The translations under genes were made by a program, and so were the position numbers. A DNA stretch of 64,000 nt from Desmodesmus armatus (Eukaryota > Chlorophyta > Chlorophyceae > Sphaeropleales > Scenedesmaceae): NCBI GenBank assembly GCA_007449985.2, contig VIIQ02000075.1, positions 62,001 through 126,000 on the forward strand. The letters are read 5' to 3'. A model generated the notes under the pieces. It searched no databases, was not told where the DNA came from, and saw nothing but the letters and a program-made list of their open reading frames with translations. This document shows positions 48,301 through 58,317 of the stretch, piece by piece (position 1 is the stretch's first letter; the number at the start of each line of letters is the position of its first letter).

Positions 48301-49460
48301 TGTTCACATGCATGCAGCCAAGTGCTTTTGGGATTGGGTGCGCACAGCACCAGGCATCATCAAATGTGGCGATCCTTTCTGCAGGTGACCCAGAGCCTGG
48401 TTGACCACCTGAACAACAACCTCAAGGCCGCCATTGACAAGGCGGATGATGCTGAGGCAGAGGCAGTGCAGGTCAAGCAGCAGGTGGGCTCAGCAGGACA
48501 CCTGACAAGGCCCTAGATGTTGCGATGTCTTAGCTATGGGGTTTGCACTGAATTCCCGTCAGTCTTACCTTGGCAGATTTTGAATGCAGGATGCGGGGTT
48601 TGCAGTCATTTTTTTGTTCAAACCTGATGTTTCTGTGCGCTCCTGCATACGGCTGTCCTGCACGTTGCTATGCTCTGCTCTGCTTTGCTGTGCTGCAGTT
48701 GGAGAAGACAGCTGCCAGCCTCACCCAACTGCAGAATGAGCATGCCGAGGTCACACACGTGCTGATTGAGGCCAAGGTGGAGCTGGCTGAGAAGTCAGGT
48801 GAGTGAGGCGCCTGTGCATGCAGCTGAGTATCCTGGGTGCTGGCTTCGGCTGTGCGGATGGTGGTGTTGCGGACAGCGCTGCAAGTGCGCTCAGGAAGAT
48901 GGCCTTGTGCTTTGGCATGTCTGTCATGCCAGCACTAGACATGTCCATTCTGCTGCCTTGGCAGGCTGCTTTGGGCGTACCATACCCCCTGAGCGCACCA
49001 CCACATGTCTGCAGCGCGTCTGTGCGTATGTCTAATTCCTCAAAGTGGTGATTTGCTGTATGTGTCAACCTGCGCAGGGGAGCTGCTCAAGCTTATCCGT
49101 GACATGAAGCGTGCCATTGCAGAGCAGCGCGCCAACCCAGCCAACGCTGCAGGAGTTGTGAAGGAGCTGGAGTCCATCTTGGCTGTGGTGCCCTCAGCAG
49201 GAGATGATGCAGACGTGCCTCAGAGCCCAGCATCTGGTGCCAGCAGGCAGGGCAGCAGCTTCGATAATGCCAAAGTGGCACTGGGTGGGTTGGCTGCAGG
49301 CTTCGGGCACATGCGGGAAGCAGTGTGGCCTGCAGGGCGGCCGAGACAGCCCCGGGGCAGCGACAGCAGTAGCGCACAGGGTGCTGAGGGCCTGACACCA
49401 ACAGGGTCTGGGGCTGTGCCGGTCAAGGGGCCCAGCGAGCAGCCAGAAAAGCCAGCGTAG
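42331..49460 (+). CDS. Large coiled-coil protein, function unknown
   Basis: Twelve exons: 42331-42375, 42602-42703, 43269-43397, 44041-44126, 44454-44514, 44794-45378, 45704-46781, 47068-47532, 47985-48034, 48385-48483, 48699-48798 and 49078-49460. All phases agree and give 1,060 residues. It starts MELAALLAALEASCD. Heptad-rich segments are residues about 50-120 (KLNEKIRALEAELEQL, KVKELEKKVQFLEHELKQ), 340-600 (Gln/Leu-rich) and 850-960 (ELGQLRADNMELAASLQ, QLQNEHAEVTHVLIEAK). Between them are disordered Ala/Ser/Gln-rich parts and four tandem 11-residue repeats VQAVADAEH(Q/R)E. The tail is Gly/Ser/Pro-rich. It has no signal peptide, membrane segment or motor domain, so a structural scaffold (Golgi, centrosome or cytoskeleton) is only a guess. 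Partial copies of exon 3 lie in both neighbouring introns. Confidence 0.8.
42923..43297 (+). repeat. Tandem duplication carrying a truncated copy of exon 3 start
   Basis: Unit A (about 42923-43088) and unit B (about 43089-43297) share CATA(C/T)ACCCCAC, GGAGCATCCTCACAT and the exon start GCCCGTGATGAGGCCAGCAT. Only unit B leads into the full exon at 43269. Unit A's exon start at 43060 also has an AG acceptor but runs into intron sequence. Confidence 0.85.
43501..43549 (+). repeat. Truncated copy of exon 3 end with a GT donor
   Basis: These 49 bases match the last 49 of exon 3 (43349-43397) with two mismatches and are again followed by GT (GTAGTG). Neither an acceptor nor the exon's first part is present. 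Confidence 0.88.
46541..46672 (+). repeat. 33-bp coding tandem repeat, four units
   Basis: Four units start at 46541, 46574, 46607 and 46640 and encode VQAVADAEHQE once and VQAVADAEHRE three times. The units are nearly identical in DNA, so the array is recent or kept uniform. It is in frame inside exon 7 of the coiled-coil gene. Confidence 0.95.
47491..47690 (+). repeat. Direct repeat of the exon 8 end (EELTDLGAVAKG)
   Basis: The stretch at 47491-47537, which ends exon 8 at a GTGTG donor, recurs at about 47643-47690 with the same reading frame and donor. Between the copies, the block ATGCATGGGA(C/G)AGGGGT also occurs twice. Either donor might be used. Confidence 0.85.
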
Positions 49461-49730
49461 AATAGGCTGGGATGTTGCTGGGTTTGGTGCTGGCAATGTT
49501 GCACGGACACAGGCTGCCTGTGTTGCACTGCTTTGGTGCCTTCATGTGCATGCAGGCGCATCCGTAGCTTTTTGCTGTGAACCAGGTGCTGTGATCATAT
49601 GTAGTGTCAAGAGCGGACACCTTGTCAGTAGCCGCCTGTGTTTTAGCTGTCTGTTGGCTTGAGGCCCTGCTGAGGGCAAACAGTTGTGACAGCTGTCTCA
49701 AGGCCCAACAGTTATCTGCAGAAGCACAGC

Positions 49731-49735
49731 TGTAA
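49731..49735 (+). promoter_or_regulatory. Polyadenylation-like TGTAA for the coiled-coil gene
   Basis: This TGTAA lies 271 bases after the stop at 49460, close to the opposite-strand signal, so the two transcripts would nearly overlap at their 3' ends. Confidence 0.35.
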
Positions 49736-49790
49736 CAAATGGAATGCTTGCGGACTGCGCAGTCTCTTGAGATGAGACATTTACACGGCT

Positions 49791-49795
49791 ACTGC
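49791..49795 (-). promoter_or_regulatory. Polyadenylation-like TGTAA for fasciclin gene A
   Basis: TTACA on the plus strand is TGTAA on the minus strand, 37 bases after the fasciclin gene A stop. The assignment rests on motif and spacing only. Confidence 0.35.
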
Positions 49796-49831
49796 ACAGT
49801 GACCAACTTGAAACGACAGGCATGCTTGGTA

Positions 49832-51468
49832 TCACAACACCACTGTCAGCAACAGCAGCGGCACAATAATTGCCAACAGCAGGGCTTGAGTATGACCACC
49901 GGGCTTGCCTGCACTGCTCCTTGCATCAGGAGGCGGTACCTCCTGCTCAACAGCCGTAAGGCTAGCTAGACTAATTGCACCTTGTCCGGTGCTGCTCTGC
50001 AAGGCGGCCTGCTCAGCATGCATAAAATCTTGCTCAAAGTTGTAGTTGACTGTGGGGTCTCCGTCATAACTGTCCAAGTGAAGTTCAGGCCAGGCTGTGC
50101 CAGGTGCAGCGTCTGCTGCAGCCCCAGGCACAGAGCTTTCCTGAGGAGCGCCAGGCACCATGCCCTGACTTGGCGCACTCTGCGGGCCCTGTGGGGCAGC
50201 TACTTGTCCTGCAGATGGCCCAGACTCACTGACACTGCTCTGTGCTGCCGCATAGTCCTGCCACAGTGTTGTCGGTGTGCCGGCAGAGAGGGAGAAGCCT
50301 TGCAGGACATCAACCAAGTCCTGATGTTCTGGGGCAGCAACCATAGGCCTGACCAGGTGCACTATAGCATTGCCTGCTGGGATGTTGGCTGTTGTGATGT
50401 ATGCACGGTTTGCGCGCACAATGGTGCCGCTGCTTGTCCTGCAGGAAAGCAAACACATCAGCACGCAGTTACTCTGTGTGATGGAGGTTCCAGCCTTCCA
50501 CCCTGCTGATATCTATGCAATGGCCAGCACAAGGCTCACCACACAAGCCACTGCCCTGCCGTGAACTTGTCCAATCACCAGCTTCACCTTCAGCACAGCC
50601 AAACGATCAACCTGTTGATCACACAATCATGACGGTCACCGCTGCGATCGTCACCTTGGGCCACTGCAGGTCGGCCAAGACTGTGTGTGCACCGGCAGCA
50701 TTGCTGTTGAGCCTGGGAGATCACTCTCACCTCACAACAGCAACATTGATCTTGTGGTTGTTGAGCGTCATGAACTGCATGCCATCCTGGAGGAATTCCA
50801 GGTTCAACCGCTTCCCTGGCACCACTGCAGTGCTGAACAGGTCAGCAACATGCTGTGGGTCCCCCAGCACACTTGTCCAGTTTCCTTTCAGTGCATCGTG
50901 AAGTGGCTTGAGTCCCTGTTCCAAGAGAAGCAGGTTTCTGATTGTGACAGCACCGTGTGCAACAACTGCCTGATTGCAGCTTCTGCATCAAGATGGTGCA
51001 TCAAGTGCTGGCTGGCAAGCAAAAGCTGTGACATGCAGCCTGCCAGGTGGATGTAGGCTGCTGCTGCGCACCGCGTTGACAGAGGCAAACACAGTCCCAT
51101 TGAAGGAGGGATCCTGCAGCCACTTGGGGATGAAGGTGCCTTTCAACTGTGTGTTGAGCAATTGCAACAGCACTGACAGTTCAGGCAGCTCTGCCACTAC
51201 ATCTTGCACAGAAGCAAACTGCTGCTGCTGAGCTGAAGCTTGTCCAACTGCAACCACCAGCACACGCGAAACTTCAGCAATCAGCGGAGGCTTAGTTGCA
51301 CTGTAAGCAACGAATACGATTGCGTGGCAAAAATCAGCCCCACGTAGGGACAAGTGCAATAGCAGGACCAGCGGGATGCTGATAGAAAGCAGAAGGGCGC
51401 AGCCAGTAGCTGTCAGCTAAGCTTGACTGACCTGAAACAAGCACTATAAGTAACAGAAGTGACTGCAT
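49832..51468 (-). CDS. Fasciclin (FAS1) domain cell-surface protein A
   Basis: Four exons, 51468-51432, 51247-51072, 50915-50731 and 50438-49832, join in phase to 334 residues. FAS1 proteins mediate adhesion at the cell surface or in the wall. Exon 1 encodes a signal peptide (MQSLLLLIVLVS). One FAS1 domain covers about residues 20-165, with WLQDPSFNGTVFASVNA (H1 box region), KPLHDALKGNW and the closing IPAGNAIVHLVRPM (H2 region). A Ser/Pro/Ala/Gln-rich stalk of about 100 residues follows. The last 20 residues are hydrophobic (LLLAIIVPLLLLTVVL), as in a GPI-anchor signal. Exon structure and phases equal those of gene B just upstream on the same strand, so the two are tandem paralogues. Compared with gene B, the P of the FAPTN-like box is S (FASVN). 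Confidence 0.92.
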
Positions 51469-52334
51469 CGAGGGCTGTGATTGATAAAGCTTGAGGTCCG
51501 TTCCACGTTGGCGCCATCAATCATTGCGATGCTGGGGCTTGGCCTAGAGGGTCAAAGACCTGATTAAACGTGCCCTTACATGATGGTTATGTGACCCTTG
51601 TCATGCCTAGGTGAAGCTAGGCCCTGATTGGCAGCTCAGATGAGGTTTGGGGGTTTGACATGTGACATCACAGGTGGGGCACAGCAGACAGCCTGATCGG
51701 TGGTGACACGACTTGTGCACGCTTGCAATCCTTCAACGTGGTGAAACATGCGTGATGGTCTTTGGACAGTTGATCTTCCTCTTGGCAAGTCATAGCATCC
51801 ACAAATATTACACGCAGGACAAGCCTGCAGGCAGCCTGCTGCTGGCCGTATTGCAGGGCGCGCAGGACATTATTGTAAGCTAAACAAGTGCCTGGCAGGA
51901 CGGATGCCCTGCAAATTGCCGCATGGCAACAAGCCAAGTGAGTTGTCAACAGGACAGTATGTGGGCGTAGCAGGCGCTGCGCCCACCTTCCAAGCACCAC
52001 ATACACAGTGCTGGGCAGCTAGTCACCCGAGCAAGGATGACATCATGCTATGATGCCAATGACTTGGCAGTGCCCAAACCATTTAGCACCATCCAGCCTG
52101 GGCTTAATGCAGGATGCGCGCTGGTCACACTGGACCGCGCTGGGCATGGGCCCCACAGAGCAAAAAGCCATGGAAAAGCCGGGTGCACATTGATGACTCA
52201 TCAATCTGAGACCATACAGGCACACGTTGGTTTTGCATGGGCCGTTGGGATGGTTTGCATCCAGCCCCGCAGCGTCCAATAAGCAAAACCGAATCATCTG
52301 AACGTTAATGCAGCACAAAACACAGCAGCTTTGG
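51469..52334. other. Intergenic region between the fasciclin paralogues
   Basis: These 866 bp separate the stop of gene B from the start of gene A. I see no exons. The sequence should contain the gene A promoter and the gene B 3' UTR; no clear motif was found. Confidence 0.6.
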
Positions 52335-54204
52335 CTACAGGAGTGCAGCCACCAGGGCAGGGAGCAGCAACAGCAGTGTAGCAAGCACAGGGCTGTGCGC
52401 TGCAGATATGTCAAGTCCAAGGTCTGGGTCTGCCTTCACTCCACTCTCAGTAGTCACTGACGGGGTGGTGGTGGTTGGGGGCACCCATGGCGTGGGAGTA
52501 AATGTACCAGTTGAGCTGGTTGGGTCAGTGCCGGTGGTACCCGTAGGATTGCTGCCGGCGCCTGTGCTGGGATCAGAGCCGCCTGGGTTGGTTGAAGGTG
52601 TGCCTGTTGAGCCGCCATTGGATCCAGCACCTGCGTCTGTTGAACCGCCGTTGTTGCTGCCTGAACCTGAACCTGATGGGCTGCCGGGAGCGGGACTGCT
52701 TGCAGGAGTGGGGCTTGGTGATGGGCTGGAGCCTGTGTTTCCACTGGAGCCAGAGCCTGCGTTCCCTGAGCCCTCAGGAGCCGGACTGGACACGGGCACG
52801 GGGCTTGGACTAGGAACTGGAGCAGGGCTGGGGCTGGGTTTCGGGCTTGGGCTGGGCTCGGGGGTGGTGACGGTGGGGTTGGCATACAGCTGGGTTGGGA
52901 CTGCGGTGGATGTGTCTATAAATCCCATCTGCTCCATCAAGCTCTGGTATGTAGGGGGCAACAGGATGGGCCTGACCTCATGGATGATGGCCTTTCCAGC
53001 AAGGATGTTGGCAGTGGTGATGCGCGCCTTGTTGATGTAGTACACCTTGCCACCGTTCACACTGCAGGACAGGGTAAAAGCGGAAAGCAGCTAGAGGCGT
53101 GGGTGGCTCAGCACTACTTCTTTAAAAATACTGCTCGCAGGGCCTGCGCAAGTGCTGGTGAGGCCGCTAGGGTAGTTCCTGTTTCAGGAAGCCATATGCC
53201 TGACACACTGTGGCGGCCTGCTCATCAACTTGCCGTGACAGCAGACTAGAGACCCCAAGCGGTATGTTCAGCAAGGTGCTGGAAGCTTGAAAATGCCTCA
53301 TTGCAGGATGGGCATGACCGTGACGGCCGCATGCAGGCTGCAAGCATGGCCCACTGTGTGATGGCAAGATGTAGTGCACTCACGTGGTGATAGTGACAGT
53401 CACGGTGTTGCCATTGGAAGCTGTCAGCTGCTGTCCGTTCTGCAGCTGTTCCAGGGGGATCTTTGTGTTCAGCACAGATGTGGCAAAGATGTCGTTGACG
53501 CTGCTGCCCAGCGCAGTGAGGTCGCCATTCAGTGCAGACACTAGCGGTTCCAAGCCCTGCAGCACAGACAGCACAGGCACAAGTCAGGTCCATGTTGCTC
53601 ACTTGTGTGCTGGGGAGACTATGTGAGCGCATGCGAGACCCATGACTGCAGCTGCTGGAGGTTGGGAACCCCTGAAGGCAGTGTGACACATACAGAGAGG
53701 GCTGCTGTTGTTCGAAATGTTGAAGGTTCTGCAAGCACAGTTGTGGGCGGTTGCTGGTTGGGCCCCTGCAGTGTGCACCAAGTGTACAGCAGCACCGCAG
53801 CGTACCTCATTGATTGGGGCGAATACTGTGCCTACAAAGTCTGGGTTGTTCAGGCTTTGGGCAAGGGCAACCTTCTGGACCTGGGTGTTGAGTATGGAAA
53901 GCTCTGGCAGGGTTGCCACTGCTTGCCCCACTGAGCCGAACCGTGGAACGACAGTGGTTGCCCCAGCCACAGCACCTGCAGGTCAGCAACACAGACAGCA
54001 ACGAAATAAGTGCTACACGCAGATAGCGAAACCTGCCACTCTCGTTCCTGCTGCTGGCGGGTTCGAGTTGCTCTCAGCTCCCTGCTGTTGTGCTGGTGCT
54101 GGGCAGCTCCATCGCGTGTCAAGCAAGCAGGGACCATAGCGAACAAACCTCTACCCACCTATGAGAATTACAAAGCCTAAACAGAGCACCGCTGTCTTAG
54201 CCAT
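52335..54204 (-). CDS. Fasciclin (FAS1) domain cell-surface protein B
   Basis: Four exons, 54204-54159, 53975-53806, 53556-53384 and 53061-52335, give 371 residues. A signal peptide starts MAKTAVLCLGFVILI. One FAS1 domain follows (about residues 20-165) with SLNNPDFVGTVFAPINE, GLEPLVSALNGDL and VYYINKARITTANILAGKAI, the last being the typical closing strand before VRP. The stalk is about 150 residues of PSPSP, then GSGS and TPT repeats, a hydroxyproline-type glycoprotein stalk of algal walls. The end is hydrophobic (VLATLLLLLPALVAALL), a likely GPI-anchor signal. It shares intron positions and phases with gene A. The role in adhesion or wall assembly is inferred from the family. Confidence 0.93.
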
Positions 54205-55016
54205 GGTTGCTTTCGCCGAGCACCGGAACCAGCGCGGGATGTTGGCTCTCTGCCTGGCCAATTACACTGCTGCAATAAGAGTTGCTCTTCTGTTCCAAAG
54301 TATCGTGTGTCGTATGACGAGCCTACTGGGGAGCAGGTACCAAGAGCGCACCTGACTATTCGGTTGGACAGTTGTAACCTTTTGTGTGACCAGGATGTGT
54401 GGACATTGAATCAACCAGCACCAGGTTCACAAGGAGGCCTGGCCAAAACCTCCTTATATTTCATCAACTGCAGTGAGTAGCTCTTGCAGCTATCACATGA
54501 ATCCCTCACTCCAAAAGCCTTGTGCTGGCCTTGTGCTGGCCTTGTGATGCTGCTGCTGTACCGAACTGCGCATGCCATGCAGACAAACATGCCTCGCAAG
54601 CACAGGCAGGACCAGGATTCTGCAACCTCCTAGAACTCAACAGCAGTGAACGGCGCAAAAGCCGCGGCAGCCTCGGCCCACAGGTGCTGCACAGCTGGTG
54701 ATGCTGTTCGACTGTTGCTTTTGTGCAGCTGCACAAACGCCGACTTGAGGCTTGAAAGCAAACCCCAAAGTGACATGCGCAACACTGGCCACAGACTGCA
54801 GGAAGGGAAGGGGGCAAAAGCCAAACAGCAGCCATGGCGCCATGCTGCAGCCACATGCTAGCAAGACCGCCTGGACCGTTGGCAACTTGTGGGCAACAGC
54901 CCATGGACAACTGCTGCTATCGGCAACACAGACGGCAGCCAAAACCACTTGACGACTGCCAGGCGCAGGGACATGGACACTGCTGCGCTGCACTGCATTC
55001 TTTCTCCACGAGTCTG
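54205..55016. other. Intergenic region, no gene found
   Basis: It lies between the fasciclin gene B start and the stop of the 153-residue gene; all are on the minus strand. Minus-strand frames at 54506-54993 are Cys/Ala-rich without motifs and have no supporting splice pattern. Confidence 0.55.
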
Positions 55017-55976
55017 TCAGGACTTCTTGGCTTGTGGGCTTGCCTTTTTGGAGAAGATCTTGTCCAGGTCTTCTGTCACAACATTACTCCTGCAGCACCA
55101 AAACCCAGCACATTCCTTCAGATCAGCCTTGTCAGCTTCCCAGGTAACGGACAGTGCCAGCTGCAGATTGGGCAAGCATCTTCAGCGTGCTGCATGCTGC
55201 AACTGCGCACCCAGCTGTACCGGGCACAGCTGTCATGGAGGGTGAAGATGCTTGCTGAGGCATCGCATGCATGTGCATCACGACAGACAAGCAGCCCCGA
55301 GCGCATGTGGGCACTTGGGTGCTGCAGGCGCCCAGCAGGACAAGTTGTCTGGCTGCATCCTGCAAAGAGCGCCCACCTTCCTTGCAGCTGGGGTGGCACC
55401 AGCATGCTTCCTGCCGGCTTGGCAGCCCCCCCTGGTCGCGCAGCTGCATGCTCCTTGTTGGCTTTGGCTTGGCTAGAGGCCTTTGGCAGCGAGTGCCCTG
55501 TCACAGCTGTGAACGGGCGCTTGGCAGCTGCAGGGTTACTGCAAGGTGCCATGCAGTATGGCAGAACAAGAACAGGCTGCTTGAGCTGCAGGATTTCACA
55601 TGGTGATTCTGCTCTACATACATACATGGCTGTGGGAGCGCACAGTCGCCATCGACGTGCGCTGAACATTGGAACGCACTTGACTGGGACATGTCTCACA
55701 GCGATGCTGGTGACGCTTCCCATGCTGTGCGCTTGAGGCCTTGGCGCACCTGGATGCTGCAATTGGTCCATCGAGCAGCATAGCAGCCGATGGAAGTTGG
55801 ACCTTAGGGATAGGTGGGACCTGCTCTCCTTTGTCACGCCGCTGCTGCTGCTGCTCCTGTTGTGCTATGGGCTGTGCTGGTGCCTGTTGTGCTGCAGGAC
55901 CGACATCCTTCTGACCTACATCTTGAGCATCGGAATCATCGTCAGAGCCCGAACCATAGCCTGCTAGCATATCCAT
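55017..55976 (-). CDS. Small disordered conserved-type protein
   Basis: Three exons, 55976-55750, 55538-55377 and 55089-55017, join in phase to 153 residues. It starts MDMLAGYGSGSDDDSD, an acidic, Gly/Ser-rich head seen in several nuclear proteins. A Gln-rich stretch and LPSAAMLLDG follow. A basic middle comes next, and the end is LVPPQLQGRSNVVTEDLDKI then a Lys-rich tail SKKASPQAKKS. The split codons at both junctions restore sensible residues, which supports the model. There is no signal peptide or membrane segment. The head and the RSNVVTEDL end look conserved, as in small plant and animal proteins linked with RNA or chromatin work, but I cannot name the family. Nuclear location is an inference from composition. 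Confidence 0.7.
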
Positions 55977-58317
55977 GCTACATCAAAGTTGGCAGATCAA
56001 CGTCATCCTGAGCTGGTACAGTCACTAAGTCTGTGTGGCCATCACTTGGTCGCTCCGAATGATGTCAAACAAATCAACGGCAATCTTGCATACAGTTCAT
56101 GCACCAGTGGTCAAACCCACTGGTCAACTGCCTAACAGCTCACATGTGCTGACGATCGTCATCTCCATCCGTCCCCCGTAGCGTGTGCCCGTCAGCAGGC
56201 TTGTACATGCAGCTGGTTTTTGTCACAAAGACCTGCTTCTTGTGCCTTTCCAGTGCGCCTTTGATCAGGGAGTTTGCCAGGCTAGCCTGCCAGGCTGGGC
56301 AATGGCTGGGCCAGCCTGGCCCAGCAAGATGCCCAGGTCGGGCGGCTTGTCACTCAAGCCGCATTGAGTAACAGGAGACATGCAGGCAGAAGTGTTACAG
56401 TCGTATTCGGCTCGGGCTTCAGCTCGGATCATGCCACCTGTACCCTCTCGTTCAGGCCTCCAGCTTTGTCAAATTACTGCGCAATTGTCGTGCTTCAAGT
56501 CAAATGCCTGCCTGCTGACTAAGTAAGCATGGAAGAAGGGAAAACCTCGCAGCCAGACAGTAAAGGCTGCGGGCTGCACAACGGCACCCGCACTAAAACA
56601 TCCAAGTCATATTATGCCGGCAGCCTGTGCTGCTTACTGAACACAGTGCTCACACCAACACTGGCCCAGCGCGGGAGGGTCAACAGATGGTCAACAGATG
56701 GTGTTGGTGAACACCCAAGCATGCATTGCAATCCAGTCACTGCAGCACACATGTGCCACTGTGCAGTGACAAGCTGCCACTGACGTCCGATAACCTATCC
56801 TGCAATCATGCGTTGATCATGTCAGTTGCGTTTCTAACACGTTGCTTTTACAGCAACGCGTGTTCGCTCTGCTGCTTGCAGCACTGGTCTGCACAGCGAG
56901 CTTGTACAACCCCTGGCGGCGGTGTGCATCACTCACACCAGTATGATCAGTAGGCAAATCATGTCATGCGTTGATCATGTCAGTTGCGTTTCTCAACACG
57001 TTGCTTTTACAGCAACGCGTGTTCGTTCTGCTGCTTGCAGCACTGGTCTGCACAGAGAGCTTTTACCACCCCTGGCGGCGGTGTGCATCACTCACACCAG
57101 TATGATCAGTAGGCCCATCAGGTGCAGTGCGCACCCAGGCAATAACCCTGGGCTGAGACAACCTGGCTTGCAGCCAAACAAACATCAATGGGGCACCAAT
57201 CCCATGGAACTCGCGTTTGTTCTGCTGCTTGCAGCACTGGTCTGCACAGCGAGCTTTTACCACCCCTGGCGGCGGTGTGCATCACTCACACCAGTATGAT
57301 CAGTAGGCAAATCAGGTGCAGTGCACACCCAGCCAATCCCCCTGGGCTGAGACAACCTGGCTTGCAGCCAAACAAACATCAACGGGGCACCAATCCCATG
57401 GAACTCCTGAAAAGAACCTGCACTGTGTGTGAATCCAGGCTGATGCCCAAGCAAACCGCGCTATTCTGCCCACGCCTGCCTTGCAGCAGCCGCACAGTAA
57501 CGCTTCCGTCAGTGATGCAGCTTGCACCGCTGGTTGCACATGTTGTGCTGGCTGCAACCCAGGCCGCCTGACAGTAAGAGATGCAAGCATTGATGACCCA
57601 GTGTGGTAAAACCAAAAAAAAAGACCCAGTGCGCACACACCGCCAGATCTACCAGATCTACCCCCCTGTCCACCTGCTGTCTGTCAATCATGCTAGCAAG
57701 GCTTGCCTGCTGGTCACCTCATCTTCAGCGTCCATGTCAACTGAGTCTGAAATTGCTCCCTGGGGCCACGCTGACCTCAGACACTCCCCGGCCAAAGTTG
57801 GGTTCAAGGCCGTCCAATCAAACTGCATCTGTCTTCCAAGCTGAACCTACTCTAGTCTACACTCAGTGCCTGCCGGCAATCATGCCTGCACAGTATACTG
57901 ATGAAATCAAGGGTCACAGGAGCTCGTCATGCAAGCTGGCCCTTTGCTGCTGCATGCACTGGCAAGGAGCAGCAGTGCTGACCATGCATACTCCTGCAAC
58001 GCTTTCAAAAGTTTCCCAGTCAAGGCTCTCAAACAGCCAAACCCTTAGGGTCTTGACCAGGCATGTCCGGGGGCTCTGATGCTTGGCAGACCACCTGCAG
58101 CACCTAGGGGGTGCTGAGCTGCCTCGAACATCCAACAGCTGCTGGCTGGTCACAACGTCCAGCAGGTGTCATGTCCTGCCTTTTGGGTGTCACATAGTAT
58201 GTTGACCGCAGGAATGACGCTAGCTGATGTGCAGTCCCTCCAACTGCAGCTGCAGCTGAGTGTGGCACACCGCTTGCTGGTGTCCAGCAGGTGTCATGCA
58301 CTGCCGCAGCCATCCAC
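55977..58317. other. Intergenic region with a tandem repeat cluster, no sure gene
   Basis: It runs from the 153-residue gene start to the tyrosinase stop. The centre holds the 56.8-57.4 kb repeat cluster. A 31-codon frame at 57204-57299 (+), MELAFVLLLAALVCTAS..., resembles a signal peptide but lies in a repeat unit. At 58155-58180 and 58280-58305 the phrase CCAGCAGGTGTCATG occurs twice. No other gene is seen. Confidence 0.5.
56807..57406. repeat. Composite tandem repeat cluster
   Basis: A unit of about 158 bp starting CATGCGTTGATCATGTCAG occurs at 56807 and 56965. Its core (CTGCTGCTTGCAGCACTGG ... CCAGTATGATCAGTAGGC) occurs a third time at about 57217-57309. A second unit of about 90 bp, GGTGCAGTG(C/T)(G/A)CACCCAG to CCCATGGAACTC, occurs at about 57121-57213 and 57316-57406. 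The order is A-A-B-core-B, as from unequal exchange. Confidence 0.88.

Larger units (their letters stand above)
49461..49831. other. Convergent 3' intergenic space
   Basis: The stop codons of the coiled-coil gene (+, 49460) and fasciclin gene A (-, 49832) face each other over 371 bp. The space holds one TGTAA on each strand and no gene. Confidence 0.65.
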
